Shown: positions 23,486 through 32,329, counted from the first letter of the stretch. The stretch: 64,000 bases of DNA from Streptomyces rubrogriseus (GCF_027947575.1 NZ_CP116256.1:5270001-5334000); one strand, 5' to 3'. Program-made: numbers and translations. Notes: a model not told the origin generated them from the letters alone.

Positions 23486-24104
23486 CGGCGCCGCGGCGGG
23501 CCCGCATCGCCCACCGGCCCAACAGGCCCTGGACCGGGACCAGTACGAGCCAGCTCCACATCGCCGCGGGACCGACGGCCAGGGCGAGCGGGACGCTCAG
23601 TGCGAAGACCACCGTCGTCGCCGCCATGTCCAGGCCGAAGAGCAGGAAGCCTTCCTCGGGGGCCGTCCCGCCGCACAGCCAGGGCCGGGTGGCCAGCACG
23701 GCGAGCAGGGCCACGTGGGAGGCGCCGAGGGCGGCGATCGCCGCCGCGTAGACGGCGACGGAGACCGGCTCGTCCCCGTACTCGGAGATGAGCTTGGTCG
23801 GGAAGGGAACGAGTGCCGCGACGCCCAGGCCGGCCAGGGACAGCGTGATCACCTGGCCGTCGACCCGCTCGACGAGGCCGAAGATGCGGCGGTGGTCGCG
23901 CCAGAAGAGCCCGAGCACCAGCAGACTGAGCACGTACGCACCCAGGTTGGGCGCGAGATCCCGCAGAGCCGCGTGGTAGGCCGAGGAGTCCAGCCCGCTG
24001 GGCACGGAGAAGTCCAGGACGAGCAGCGTGATGGCGATCGCGAAGACGCCGTCGGCCAGCGCCACCACCCGCTCGGGACCGCCGGCCGGAGTCGATTTCC
24101 ACAT
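23463..24104 (-). CDS. TMEM175/DUF1211 family potassium-channel-like membrane protein
   Basis: 213 aa with about six hydrophobic segments. The helix-1 family motif reads ALADGVFAIAITLLVLDF, close to the canonical FSDGVFAIAITLL with Phe-Ser replaced by Leu-Ala. Bacterial homologues form tetrameric leak K+ channels without a TVGYG filter, gated by hydrophobic residues of helix 1. It stands alone on the minus strand, tail to tail with the Gfo/Idh/MocA gene. Channel activity is inferred from family. Confidence 0.87.
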   Translation of the reverse strand: MWKSTPAGGPERVVALADGVFAIAITLLVLDFSVPSGLDSSAYHAALRDLAPNLGAYVLSLLVLGLFWRDHRRIFGLVERVDGQVITLSLAGLGVAALVPFPTKLISEYGDEPVSVAVYAAAIAALGASHVALLAVLATRPWLCGGTAPEEGFLLFGLDMAATTVVFALSVPLALAVGPAAMWSWLVLVPVQGLLGRWAMRARRGAVNRAARD

Positions 24105-24167
24105 GCGCCCGACGGTACGAGCGGCGGCGGGGACGGCCGCGTCACACGCCCGGGGCGGCGGCGCGCG

Positions 24168-25214
24168 TCACACGGTCGCGGTGTCGAAGGGCACGTCGGG
24201 CGGCATGTTGTGCGGGGTGACGACCTGGATCGGCGAGGGCCGCGCCGGACCGGCGGGCGGCAGGGCGCCGTGGGCACGCATCACGTGGCGGCAGGCCTCG
24301 CGCAGGTCCTGGCGCAGGTCGTGGTGGAGGACGACGGACAGGCGCCGCTCGCGCAGCAGCCGGGTGTTGTCCTGGTCGAGGTCGTGGGCGACGAACACGT
24401 CGCATGGGCGGCCGAGGTCCTCGAAGGCGCGCAGGGTGGCGATGTTGCCGCCGCCCATCGAGTAGACCGCCCGGATGTCCGGGTCGCGTTCGAGCGCGGC
24501 CCGCACCAGGTCGTACTGGGTGGCGTCCAGGCCCTGCCCCTCGGCGATCTCGACGAGTGCCCGGCCGGGGTGGCGGGCCCGCATGACGCCGCGGAAGCCC
24601 ATCTCGCGCTCCTCCTCGTTGCGGAAGAAGCCGCTGCTGAGGCTGGTGAGGACGTTGCCGGGGCGGTCGCCGAGCCACTGGCCCATCAGGTAGGCGGCGG
24701 TCGCGCCCGCGGCCCGGTCGTCGATGCCGACGTAGGCCGCCCGGGGGCTTGCGGGCAGGTCCGTCGCCAGGGTGACGACGGGGACGCCCGCGGCGGTCAG
24801 CCGGCCGACGGCGGCGGTCACCTCGGGGACGTCCGGGGCCTTCAGGACCACCCCCTGGGAGCCGCGCCGGGCGATCCGGTCCAGGGTCGCGGTCAGCTCC
24901 CCGGCCGGGCCCGTCTCTCGGAAGTGGAAGCGGCAGCGCACCACGGCCGGGTGCAGCGCGGGCAGTTCGGCCTCCAGCGCGGCCCGCACGGCGGTGGTGA
25001 AGCGCTCCGGCGCCTGCATCACGATGTCGCACATGAACGTGCGGCCGACCAGCCGTACCTGGGTGCGCTGGCGGTCCAGGTCGGCGATGGCCCGTCGGAC
25101 CTCGTACGCGGTGCTCTCGCGCACGCCGCCGCGGCCGTTGAGCACCCGGTCGACGGTGGCCTCGCTCAGGCCCGCCTGCCGGGCGATCTCCCGGATCGGG
25201 AAGGGGTGCCCCAT
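24168..25214 (-). CDS. LacI family transcriptional regulator
   Basis: 348 aa. The N-terminal helix-turn-helix IREIARQAGLSEATVDRVLN plus a hinge is followed by a periplasmic-binding-protein-like sensor domain (VVTLATDLPASPRAAYVGID, MGGGNIATLRAFEDLGRPCD, VFVAHDLDQDN) that resembles sugar-ABC binding proteins. ATG 25214. It is divergent from the PhyH/iolG operon and probably controls it in response to a cyclitol or sugar. The shared promoter region also holds a perfect match to the operator of the GntR repressor, so the two regulators may act together. Confidence 0.9.
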   Translation of the reverse strand: MGHPFPIREIARQAGLSEATVDRVLNGRGGVRESTAYEVRRAIADLDRQRTQVRLVGRTFMCDIVMQAPERFTTAVRAALEAELPALHPAVVRCRFHFRETGPAGELTATLDRIARRGSQGVVLKAPDVPEVTAAVGRLTAAGVPVVTLATDLPASPRAAYVGIDDRAAGATAAYLMGQWLGDRPGNVLTSLSSGFFRNEEEREMGFRGVMRARHPGRALVEIAEGQGLDATQYDLVRAALERDPDIRAVYSMGGGNIATLRAFEDLGRPCDVFVAHDLDQDNTRLLRERRLSVVLHHDLRQDLREACRHVMRAHGALPPAGPARPSPIQVVTPHNMPPDVPFDTATV

Positions 25215-25290
25215 GACCGGCTCCTCGGCTTGGTCGGCGCGGCGCGCTCTGATGGGTTTTTGATGGCTCGCTGATGGTTGTTCGACGCGT

Positions 25291-25302
25291 TTGTCAGGAC
25301 AA
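25291..25302. promoter_or_regulatory. perfect match to the inositol GntR operator
   Basis: TTGTCAGGACAA fits WTGTMNKKACAW, the palindrome I recall for the S. coelicolor inositol repressor SCO6974. It lies between the LacI and PhyH starts, 42 bp upstream of the PhyH ATG. Confidence 0.6.
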
Positions 25303-25344
25303 GAATGACAGCACCGCGTCGCCCCTGTCAGCGAAAGGACGACG

Positions 25345-26508
25345 ATGCCCGCAGCGCCCGTCCCCGCCCACCGCTCCCAGCTGTCCGCAGGCGACTGCGA
25401 CCTCGAAGCCTTCCGCGAGCTGGTCGAGCAGCCGACCGACCCGACCGCCCACCCGCGGGCCGCCGCCGTGGAGCAGCACGTCCCCGTGTACGACGCCGGG
25501 CAGCTGCGCGACGACGAGGGCACGGCGGCCGAACTCGTCCACGCCCTCGCCGACGGCCCCGGCCTCGTCGTCCTCAGGGGCGCCTTTCCGGACCCGGCGG
25601 TGGTCGACCGGGCCACCGCGGTGTTCGACGCGCTGATCGCCGAGCAGCGCGCCTCGGGGGCCTCCGCCGGTGATCACTTCGCCGCGCCGGGGGCCAACGA
25701 CCGGGTGTGGAACGCCCTGGAGAAGGCGGCCCTGCGCGATGCGGAGGCGTTCGCCGACTACTACGCCAATGACGCCCTGGCCCTGGTCGCCCGCGCCTGG
25801 CTCGGCCCCGGCTACCAGGTCACCTCCCAGATCAACGTGGTCAACCCGGGCGGCGCCGCCCAGACCGTGCACCGCGACTACCACCTGGGCTTCCTCTCGG
25901 AGCGGGCCGCCGCCGCGTACCCGGCGCACGTGCACCGCCTGTCCCCGGTGCTCACCCTCCAGGGCGCCGTCGCGCACTGCGACATGCCCGTGGAGTCGGG
26001 GCCCACGATGTACCTGCCGCACTCCCAGAAGTACGAGCCCGGCTATCTGGCCTGGCGGCTGCCGGAGTTCCGGGCCTACTTCGAGGCGCGTCACGTGCAG
26101 TTGCCGCTGGCCAAGGGAGACGCGGTGTTCTTCAGCCCCGCGTTGTTCCACGCGGCGGGCACCAACCGCTCCGCGGGCATCCGCCGTATGGCCAACCTGC
26201 TGCAGATCTCCTCCGCGTTCGGCCGGGCCATGGAGACCGTGGACCGGGAGGCGGTGGTGAACGCCGTCTACCCGGTGCTGCTGCGGCGGAAGGCCGAGGG
26301 CGCGGACGAGCGGTGGCTGGAGCAGGTGGTCGCCGCGAGCGCGGAGGGGTACCCCTTCCCCACCAACCTCGACCGCGACCCGCCGGTCGACGGCCTGGCC
26401 CCGCCCTCCCAGGCGGACGCCGTACGGCGGGCGCTGCGCGAGGAGTGGACACCGCAGGCGCTCCGCGCGCAGCTGCGGGCGGGCCACGCACGACGAGAGA
26501 GCCGGTGA
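25345..26508 (+). CDS. phytanoyl-CoA dioxygenase (PhyH)-like Fe(II)/2-oxoglutarate oxygenase
   Basis: 387 aa with a double-stranded beta-helix core. Iron ligands His-x-Asp are in TVHRDYHLGFL and the distal His in ALFHAAGTNRSAG, whose following Arg could bind 2-oxoglutarate. It hydroxylates or oxidatively modifies a small molecule; the substrate is not evident. It is the first gene of an operon with the inositol dehydrogenase (69 bp between), under a LacI regulator and an inositol-type operator, so a cyclitol or methyl-inositol substrate is plausible. No such enzyme is part of the classical inositol pathway. Confidence 0.87.
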   Translation: MPAAPVPAHRSQLSAGDCDLEAFRELVEQPTDPTAHPRAAAVEQHVPVYDAGQLRDDEGTAAELVHALADGPGLVVLRGAFPDPAVVDRATAVFDALIAEQRASGASAGDHFAAPGANDRVWNALEKAALRDAEAFADYYANDALALVARAWLGPGYQVTSQINVVNPGGAAQTVHRDYHLGFLSERAAAAYPAHVHRLSPVLTLQGAVAHCDMPVESGPTMYLPHSQKYEPGYLAWRLPEFRAYFEARHVQLPLAKGDAVFFSPALFHAAGTNRSAGIRRMANLLQISSAFGRAMETVDREAVVNAVYPVLLRRKAEGADERWLEQVVAASAEGYPFPTNLDRDPPVDGLAPPSQADAVRRALREEWTPQALRAQLRAGHARRESR

Positions 26509-26576
26509 ACGGGGGCGTGCGGGGCGCGGGCCCCGGCACGGACACCCCACACCACGAGCAAGGAGCAGCGAACCAC

Positions 26577-27581
26577 ATGCGTATCGGAATCCTCGGCCTC
26601 GGCCGCATCGGCGCCTTCCACGCCGAGACCCTCGCCGGACTCGACTCCGTCGGCTCGCTCGTCGTCGCCGACCCGTTCGCGGACGCCGCGAAGGCCGCCG
26701 CGGAGCGGTTCGGTGCCGAGGTCGCGGACTCGCCGGAGGCCGTGCTCGCCGCCGGTGTGGACGGTGTGGTGGTCGCGGCGGCGACCGACGCCCACCCGGA
26801 CCTGATCCTGGCCGCCGTCGAGGCCGGTGTGCCCGTCTTCTGCGAGAAGCCCGTCGCCCGCACCATGGCGGAGGGCGTCGAGGTGCTCAAGGCGCTCGCG
26901 GGCCGCGACGTGCCGGTCCAGATCGGTTACCAGCGCCGCTTCGACACCGGGTTCGCCGCAGCGCGGGCCGCCGTGCGCAGCGGTGAGCTGGGACCGCTGC
27001 ACACCGTACGGTCGACCACGCTGGACCCGGCCCCACCGCCCGCCGCGTACGTCGCCGCCTCCGGGGGCATCTTCCGGGACTGCTCGGTGCACGACTTCGA
27101 CTCGATCCGCTGGGTGACGGGCCGGGAGGTGAGCGAGGTCTACGCCGTCGGCGGCAACCGCGGTGCCGACTACATCAGGGAGGCGGGCGACGCGGACACC
27201 ACCGGCGCGGTGCTCACCCTGGACGACGGCACCATCGCGGTGGTCTCCAACAGCCGCCACAACGCCCGCGGGTACGACGTCCGCATGGAGATCCACGGCT
27301 TCGACGACTCGATCGCCGTCGGACTGGAGGACCGGCTGCCGCTGCGCTCGGTCGAGCCGGGCGTGACGTTCCCGGCCGGTACTCCGCACGACTTCTTCAT
27401 GGACCGCTTCACGGCCGCCTACCGCGCGGAGCTGACCGCGTTCACCGAGGTCGTCGCCGGCGCCCGCACCTCGCCCTGCACGGTCGAGGACGCGCTGGAG
27501 GCGGGCTGGATCGCCGAGGCGTGCACGCTGTCGCTGCACGAGCACCGGCCGGTGACGATCGCCGAGGTGCGGCGCGGCTGA
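26577..27581 (+). CDS. iolG: myo-inositol 2-dehydrogenase
   Basis: 334 aa. Rossmann motif GILGLGRIGAFHAE, catalytic CEKPVARTM (Lys) and the IolG-type IGYQRRFDTGF with SGGIFRDCSVHDFDSIRWVTGR (Asp/His relay). NAD-dependent oxidation of myo-inositol to scyllo-inosose, the first step of the pathway. ATG 26577 follows AAGGAGCAG. It is downstream of the PhyH gene in one operon and away from the main iol operon. Very probable assignment; activity on other isomers possible. Confidence 0.9.
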   Translation: MRIGILGLGRIGAFHAETLAGLDSVGSLVVADPFADAAKAAAERFGAEVADSPEAVLAAGVDGVVVAAATDAHPDLILAAVEAGVPVFCEKPVARTMAEGVEVLKALAGRDVPVQIGYQRRFDTGFAAARAAVRSGELGPLHTVRSTTLDPAPPPAAYVAASGGIFRDCSVHDFDSIRWVTGREVSEVYAVGGNRGADYIREAGDADTTGAVLTLDDGTIAVVSNSRHNARGYDVRMEIHGFDDSIAVGLEDRLPLRSVEPGVTFPAGTPHDFFMDRFTAAYRAELTAFTEVVAGARTSPCTVEDALEAGWIAEACTLSLHEHRPVTIAEVRRG

Positions 27582-27619
27582 GGGGGTGCGGCGGGTTCAC
27601 GGTCCGGCGGGCTGCCCGG

Positions 27620-28033
27620 TCAGCCCGCCGGCTCGCTGATGTTCACCATCCAGGTGACGCCGAACCGGTCCGTGCACATGCCGAAGACGTCGCCCCACAT
27701 CTGCTTCTCCAGGGGCACGGCGACGGAACCGCCGGCGGACAGCTTCTCCCAGTAGCCGCGCAGCTCGGCGGCGTCGTCGCCGCTGAGACTCACCGCGAAG
27801 GTGTTCCCCGGCGTGTACTCCATCCCGGGCGGGGTGTCGGCTCCCATCAGGGTGAAGCCGCTCGGTGTCTCCAGCATGCCGTGCATGATCTTGTCGGTGT
27901 AGGCGGGGTCCGGCATGCCGGCCGAGCCGAAGGTGTTCAGCGCCAGGGTGCCGCCGAACACCTGCTCGTAGAACTCCATCGCCGGTCGGGCGTCGCCGTC
28001 GAAGCTGAGGTACGGGTTGAGACGCGAGGACAT
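27620..28033 (-). CDS. VOC family protein (PhnB/YjdN-like)
   Basis: 137 aa, one vicinal-oxygen-chelate module. Sequence LNPYLSFDGDARPAMEFYEQ, VFGGTLAL and the DRFGVTWMVNI ending are typical of PhnB/glyoxalase-like proteins of unknown reaction. The metal-binding His/Glu positions are mostly lost. It is transcribed from a textbook RecA-NDp promoter (28072-28094) rather than with the inositol genes around it, so it is probably a DNA-damage-induced gene lying in the cluster by chance. Confidence 0.85.
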   Translation of the reverse strand: MSSRLNPYLSFDGDARPAMEFYEQVFGGTLALNTFGSAGMPDPAYTDKIMHGMLETPSGFTLMGADTPPGMEYTPGNTFAVSLSGDDAAELRGYWEKLSAGGSVAVPLEKQMWGDVFGMCTDRFGVTWMVNISEPAG

Positions 28034-28071
28034 GGGTGCCTCCCGGAACGGGACGAGGTGTCAGTGCTCGC

Positions 28072-28094
28072 ACGCTAGCGCGCGCCACTGACAA
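28072..28094 (-). promoter_or_regulatory. RecA-NDp (PafBC-type) DNA-damage promoter
   Basis: Minus strand: TTGTCAGTG (28094-28086), 8 bp, TAGCGT (28077-28072). Full match to TTGTCRGTG-N8-TAnnnT, with a leader of about 30 nt to the VOC gene. Confidence 0.75.
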
Positions 28095-28113
28095 CGGCCC
28101 GCCGAGCGGGGCA

Positions 28114-28138
28114 CCGGCGGGATGCTGTCCCCCGCCGG
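28114..28138 (-). terminator. terminator of the iolE-ABC importer operon
   Basis: CCGGCGGG (28114-28121) and CCCGCCGG (28131-28138) form an 8-bp GC stem with a 9-nt loop just past the iolE-like stop. Confidence 0.6.
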
Positions 28139-28148
28139 CCGGCCCGGT

Positions 28149-29051
28149 TCAGGCTCCGCAGGAGCGCAGGAACTTCCGGGTGCGTACCGCGATGGGCAGC
28201 GGCTTGTCCGGCTCGCAGGGGTACATGTCCTGCTCGACGATGGCGAACAGGTCGACGCCGAGTTCCTGGGCGGCCGTGAGCACCGGGCCCAGCTCCGGCA
28301 CGCCGCCGGGCGGCTCGCACATCACGCCGCGCTGCACGGCCGGGCCGAACGGCACCCCGCCCTCGCGCACCCCGGCGAGGATCACCGGGTCGACCTGCTT
28401 GAGGTGGAGGTAGCCGATGCGCTCGCCGTAGGTCTCGATCAGCTTGACGCTGTCGCCGCCGCAGTAGGCGTAGTGACCGGTGTCCAGGCAGAGGTTCACC
28501 AGGTCGGAGTCGGTGGCGTCGAGGAAGCGTTCGACGTGCTCCTCGGTGTCGATGTGGGTGTCGGCGTGCGGGTGGACGACGATGTCCAGACCGTAGGTGT
28601 CCCGCACCTCGCGGCCCAGGCGTTCCATGCCCCGGGTGAGGTGGACCCACTGCTCGCCGGTCAGCTCCGGCGGCTCCAGGATCTCGGCGGTCTTGTCGTC
28701 GCGCCAGAAGGACGGGATGACGACGAGGTGCTTCGCGTCCATGGCCTTGGTGAGGGCGGCGACGCGGCCGACCTGTTCCCAGGTGGCGTCCCACTCGGAG
28801 GGGCCGCGGTGCAGCCCGCAGAAGATGGTGCCCGCGGAGACCTTGAGGCCGCGCCGGGTCACCTCGTCGGTGAGCCGGGCCGGGTCGGTGGGGAGGTAGC
28901 CGTAGGGTCCCAGCTCGATCCAGTCGTAGCCGGCCTCGGTGACCTCGTCCAGGAACCGTTCCCACGGCACCTGCCGGGGGTCGTCGGGGAACCAGACGCC
29001 CCAGGAGTCGGGGGCCGAGCCGACGCGGATGCGGTCGAGGGCAGAGGGCAT
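28149..29051 (-). CDS. iolE: inosose dehydratase / inosose isomerase-like TIM-barrel protein
   Basis: 300 aa of the xylose-isomerase-like AP-endonuclease-2 fold. IolE-like N-terminus VGSAPDSWGVWFPDDPRQVP and metal ligands in GYDWIELGPYG (Glu), DIVVHPHADTHID (His), LCLDTGHYAYCGGD (Asp, His) and LFAIVEQDM (Glu). It would dehydrate 2-keto-myo-inositol to the trione, or isomerise inosose (IolI). As the only gene of this type here it most likely fills the IolE step. The gap to the ABC ATPase stop is 2 bp, so it is the last gene of the importer operon. Confidence 0.83.
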   Translation of the reverse strand: MPSALDRIRVGSAPDSWGVWFPDDPRQVPWERFLDEVTEAGYDWIELGPYGYLPTDPARLTDEVTRRGLKVSAGTIFCGLHRGPSEWDATWEQVGRVAALTKAMDAKHLVVIPSFWRDDKTAEILEPPELTGEQWVHLTRGMERLGREVRDTYGLDIVVHPHADTHIDTEEHVERFLDATDSDLVNLCLDTGHYAYCGGDSVKLIETYGERIGYLHLKQVDPVILAGVREGGVPFGPAVQRGVMCEPPGGVPELGPVLTAAQELGVDLFAIVEQDMYPCEPDKPLPIAVRTRKFLRSCGA

Positions 29052-29053
29052 GC

Positions 29054-30043
29054 TCAGGCCTTCCCTTCGGCGGTGCCGGATGCGGTGCTGTCGGATGCCG
29101 CGACGTCGGGATTCGCGGCCTCGGTCCTGTCGGCAGTATCGGGTGCGGCGGGCTTCTCCGCAGCGCCCGCGTCGTCGGGCAGCGCCTCCACGTCGACTCC
29201 GCCGACCTGCGCCAGCTCGTGCTTGAGGGCGGCGAGTTCGGCGCCGCCCGCCATGTGGTTGGTGAGCGCCTCGAGGGTGATGTCGGCGCGGGCCGCGCTC
29301 AGTTCGAGGGTGCCCAGGCGCAGCACGCTGAAGTGGTCGCCGACCATGTAGGCGTGGTGGGGGTTGTGGGTGATGAAGATGACGCCGAGTCCGCGTTCGC
29401 GGGCGGCGGCGATGTACTTGAGGACCACGCCGGACTGCTTGACGCCGAGCGCGGCGGTGGGCTCGTCGAGGATGAGGACGCGGGCGCCGAAGTAGACGGC
29501 GCGGGCGATGGCCACGCACTGGCGCTGGCCGCCGGAGAGGGTGCCGATGGGCTGTTCGAGGTCGTCCAGGACGATGCCCATGTTGCGCAGTTCCTCGTCG
29601 GCGGTCCGCTTCATGCGGGCGATGTCGAGGCGGCGCACGGGCCAGGGGCCCTTGGTCATCTCGGAGCCGAGGAAGAAGTTCCGCCACACCGGCATCAGCG
29701 GGATCGTGGCCAGGTCCTGGTAGACCGTGGCGATGCCGCGGGCCAGCGCGTCGCGCGGGGTGCCGAAGCGCACGGCCTCGCCGTCGACGAGGAACTCGCC
29801 CTCGGTGTGCTGGTGCAGCCCGGAGATGATCTTGATGAGGGTGGACTTGCCGGCACCGTTGTCACCGAGCACGCAGGTCACCCGGCCGGGGTGTACGGCG
29901 AGGTCGACGCCGTGCAGGGCGCGGATGTTGCCGTAGGACTTGCCGGCCCGGCGCAGTTCGACCAGGGGTCGGTCCTGCTCGGGTGCGGGGTCGGCCAGGA
30001 CGGCGCCGTGGGTGCCGGGGGCTGCGGGGGTCTTGCTGGTCAT
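29054..30043 (-). CDS. sugar/inositol ABC transporter ATP-binding protein
   Basis: 329 aa, one ABC cassette: Walker [12 protein letters not shown]-loop [14 protein letters not shown], signature LSGGQRQ, Walker [13 protein letters not shown]-loop ITHN. CUT2 sugar ATPases usually carry two fused cassettes (about 500 aa); this single-cassette form resembles the FrcA fructose type and would act as a dimer. The last 45 residues are an Ala/Asp/Thr-rich tail that is probably disordered. It sits between permease (6-bp gap) and iolE-like gene. Energises uptake of inositol. Confidence 0.9.
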   Translation of the reverse strand: MTSKTPAAPGTHGAVLADPAPEQDRPLVELRRAGKSYGNIRALHGVDLAVHPGRVTCVLGDNGAGKSTLIKIISGLHQHTEGEFLVDGEAVRFGTPRDALARGIATVYQDLATIPLMPVWRNFFLGSEMTKGPWPVRRLDIARMKRTADEELRNMGIVLDDLEQPIGTLSGGQRQCVAIARAVYFGARVLILDEPTAALGVKQSGVVLKYIAAARERGLGVIFITHNPHHAYMVGDHFSVLRLGTLELSAARADITLEALTNHMAGGAELAALKHELAQVGGVDVEALPDDAGAAEKPAAPDTADRTEAANPDVAASDSTASGTAEGKA

Positions 30044-30049
30044 TTCCGA

Positions 30050-31126
30050 TCACCTCCGGGTCGCGGCGCGGCGGACGTACAGGTTGATGAGGACGGCGCC
30101 GAGGAGCATCACGCCGAGGAAGGCCTTGAACCAGTCGGGGTTCCAGCCCGCGAAGACGATGCCCTGGTTCACCATGCCGAACATGAAGGCGCCGAAGACG
30201 GGGCCGATCGCGGAGCCGTAGCCGCCGGTGAGCAGACAGCCGCCGATCACCGCCGCGGCGATGTAGATCAGCTCCTGGCCGACGCCCTCACCCGACTGCA
30301 CGGTGTTGAATGAGAACAGCTGGTGCATGCCGACGAACCAGGCGCCGAAGCCGACCAGCATGAACAGCGTGATCTTGGTGAAGGTGACCGGCACGCCGAC
30401 CGCGCGGGCGGACTCCTGGCTGCCGCCGACGGCGAAGATCCAGTTGCCGTACTTGGTGCGCAGCAGGACCCAGGTGGCCAGGGCCGCGAAGACCAGCCAC
30501 CACACCACCGTGATCTTCACCTCGACGCCGCCGACGTCGAAGGACGAGGCGAACAGGGCCTTGGCCTGGTCGAAGCCGTCCATGTCGCTGATGTCGTCGG
30601 TGGCGACGTTGCCGGTGACGAGCTTGGTGACGGCGAGGTTGACGCCCTGGAGGACCAGGAAGGTGGCCAGCGTGACCAGGAAGCTCGGCAGGCCGGTCTT
30701 CATCAGCACCCAGCCGTTGAAGGCGCCGACGGCGAGCGAGGCCACGAGGGCGACGACCACGCCCATCCAGACGTTCATGGTCAGCTGGTAGCTGAGCATG
30801 CCCGCGGTGAGCGCCGAGGTGACCACGGCGACACCGGCGGACAGGTCGAACTCGCCGCCGATCATCAGCAGGGCGACGGGCAGCGCCATGATGCCGATGG
30901 TGGACGACTGGTACAGCACCGTCGCCATGGAGCCGCCGTCGCGGAGGGTGGGTGCGGCGATCAGGAAGAAGACGAACACGGCGACGGCGCCGAGGAAGAC
31001 CCCGACCTCGGGCCGGGCGAGCACCCGCAGCGCCACGGAGCGCTCACGGGTGCGCCCGTCGGTCTGTTTGGGGCCGGGGGCCGGCGGTGTGGTCACCGCC
31101 GGCTCAGCCTGTTGGGCCATGCTCAT
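30050..31126 (-). CDS. sugar/inositol ABC transporter permease
   Basis: 358 aa, eight to ten membrane helices. BPD_transp_2 family features are GIMALPVALLMIGGEFDLSA and SFLVTLATFLVLQGVN, with the ATPase-contact loop at GGSQESARAVGVPV. The first 35 residues are a charged cytosolic tail. ATG 31126 (MSMAQQ) shares one base with the stop of the binding-protein gene (TGATG), so translation is coupled; a second ATG at 31120 is possible. Forms the channel of the inositol importer. Confidence 0.9.
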   Translation of the reverse strand: MSMAQQAEPAVTTPPAPGPKQTDGRTRERSVALRVLARPEVGVFLGAVAVFVFFLIAAPTLRDGGSMATVLYQSSTIGIMALPVALLMIGGEFDLSAGVAVVTSALTAGMLSYQLTMNVWMGVVVALVASLAVGAFNGWVLMKTGLPSFLVTLATFLVLQGVNLAVTKLVTGNVATDDISDMDGFDQAKALFASSFDVGGVEVKITVVWWLVFAALATWVLLRTKYGNWIFAVGGSQESARAVGVPVTFTKITLFMLVGFGAWFVGMHQLFSFNTVQSGEGVGQELIYIAAAVIGGCLLTGGYGSAIGPVFGAFMFGMVNQGIVFAGWNPDWFKAFLGVMLLGAVLINLYVRRAATRR

Positions 31127-32148
31127 CACCGGGTGCCCTTCGAGGCGAACTCGGCGACGGCCTTGACGTTGGTCTTGTCGACGAAGGCCGGACCGGTCAG
31201 CACCGGCTGCTCCCCGCCGCCGCTGTAGTTGCCGTTGTTCTTGTAGAGCCACAGTCCGTCGACCGCGAGGTAGCCCTGGAGGTAGGGCTGCTGGTCGACG
31301 GCGAACTCGATGTCGCCCTTCTCGATGGCGCCGGTCAGTTCCTTGTTGAGGTCGAAGGTGGCGACCTTGGCCTTGCTGCCGGACTCGTCCACCGACTGCA
31401 CGGCGGTCATGGCGAAGGGGGCGCCGAGCGTGATCAGGTGGTCGATGTCGCCGTCCTGCTTGAGCTTGGCGGTGACGGTCGACTTCACCGAGGGCATGTC
31501 GGTGCCGTTGACGTAGAGGTTCTCGATGGACCCCTCGAAGGTCTTCTTCACGCCGTCGCAGCGCTGGGTCAGGCCGACGTTGCCCTGCTCGTGGATGACG
31601 CAGACGGCCTTCTTGGCCCCGTCCTCGTTGAGCCGCTTGCCGAGCGCCTCACCGGCCACGCTCTCGTCCTGGCCGAAGAACTCCATCAGGCCGAGCTTCT
31701 TCCAGTCCGCCAGACCGGAGTTGAGCCCGACCACGGGTATGCCGGCCTTCTCCGCCTTGTCGAGGACGCTTCGCAGGGCGTCCGGCTTGGCGAGGGTGAC
31801 GGCGATGCCGTCGACCTTCTGGTCGATCGCGTTCTGCACCAGGTTGGCCTGGTTGCCCGCGTTCGGGTCGGCGGAGTAGACGAGCTTGACGTTGTCCTTG
31901 TCGGCGGCCGCCTGGGCGCCCTTGCGGACGATGTCCCAGAAGGTGTCGCCGGGGGCCTGGTGGGTGACCAGGGCGACCGTCATGCGGGGGGTGTTCGCCT
32001 TGCCCGCGGAGGCGCCCGCGTCGCTCTCCTCGTCGGCCTTCTTCCCGCCCGAGCTGCTGGAGCAGCCGGCGAGGGTCAGGGCCGCGGCGGCGGCGAGGGC
32101 CACGGCAGGGGCGAATCTGCGGGAGCGGGCGTGCGAAGAGCGGTCCAT
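31126..32148 (-). CDS. sugar/inositol ABC transporter substrate-binding lipoprotein
   Basis: 340 aa. A type II signal peptide with lipobox LTLAGC places it on the outer face of the membrane; a Ser/Gly/Lys-rich linker follows. The mature part is a Peripla_BP_4 (RbsB-like) fold (VALVTHQAPGDTFWDIVRKG, IDQKVDGIAVTLAKPDAL, VDQQPYLQGYLAV). ATG 32148 is chosen because it places the twin-Arg-containing signal at the N-terminus; the longer frame reads through promoter DNA. It is the first gene of the importer operon, divergent from iolC, with a strong promoter. Ligand inferred to be myo-inositol from context. Confidence 0.91.
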   Translation of the reverse strand: MDRSSHARSRRFAPAVALAAAAALTLAGCSSSSGGKKADEESDAGASAGKANTPRMTVALVTHQAPGDTFWDIVRKGAQAAADKDNVKLVYSADPNAGNQANLVQNAIDQKVDGIAVTLAKPDALRSVLDKAEKAGIPVVGLNSGLADWKKLGLMEFFGQDESVAGEALGKRLNEDGAKKAVCVIHEQGNVGLTQRCDGVKKTFEGSIENLYVNGTDMPSVKSTVTAKLKQDGDIDHLITLGAPFAMTAVQSVDESGSKAKVATFDLNKELTGAIEKGDIEFAVDQQPYLQGYLAVDGLWLYKNNGNYSGGGEQPVLTGPAFVDKTNVKAVAEFASKGTR

Positions 32149-32248
32149 CTTTTCCTGCACCTCACTGTGCGACTGTGCGACGGGAGAGCCGTGTGCCAGA
32201 CCCGAGTGCCAGACCCGAGAAGAATGGCTGTTGCTGCGCTGGGACCGG

Positions 32249-32277
32249 ATACAAGTCCTTGGGACGCCCACTGTCAA
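32249..32277 (-). promoter_or_regulatory. importer operon promoter
   Basis: Minus strand: TTGACA (32277-32272), 17 bp, TTGTAT (32254-32249). The -35 is inside the left arm of the 15-bp inverted repeat. Confidence 0.55.
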
Positions 32278-32281
32278 TACT

Positions 32282-32293
32282 TTGTCAAGACAT
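32282..32293. promoter_or_regulatory. inositol GntR operator candidate (one mismatch)
   Basis: TTGTCAAGACAT fits WTGTMNKKACAW except at position 7. It lies just upstream of the importer -35. Confidence 0.5.
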
Positions 32294-32313
32294 CATTTCA
32301 CTCACAGGTCCGA

Positions 32314-32325
32314 ATGTAAGTACAA
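32314..32325. promoter_or_regulatory. inositol GntR operator candidate (perfect)
   Basis: ATGTAAGTACAA fits WTGTMNKKACAW at every position and ends just before the iolC -35. It is centred 32 bp from the other candidate, about three helical turns, so both can lie on one DNA face. Confidence 0.6.
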
Positions 32326-32329
32326 AGTA

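Noticed and set aside
31870..31900. A TTGTCGGCG match resembling the DNA-damage promoter.
   Set aside because: It lies inside the binding-protein coding sequence on the wrong strand for any gene start and lacks the GTG end of the motif.
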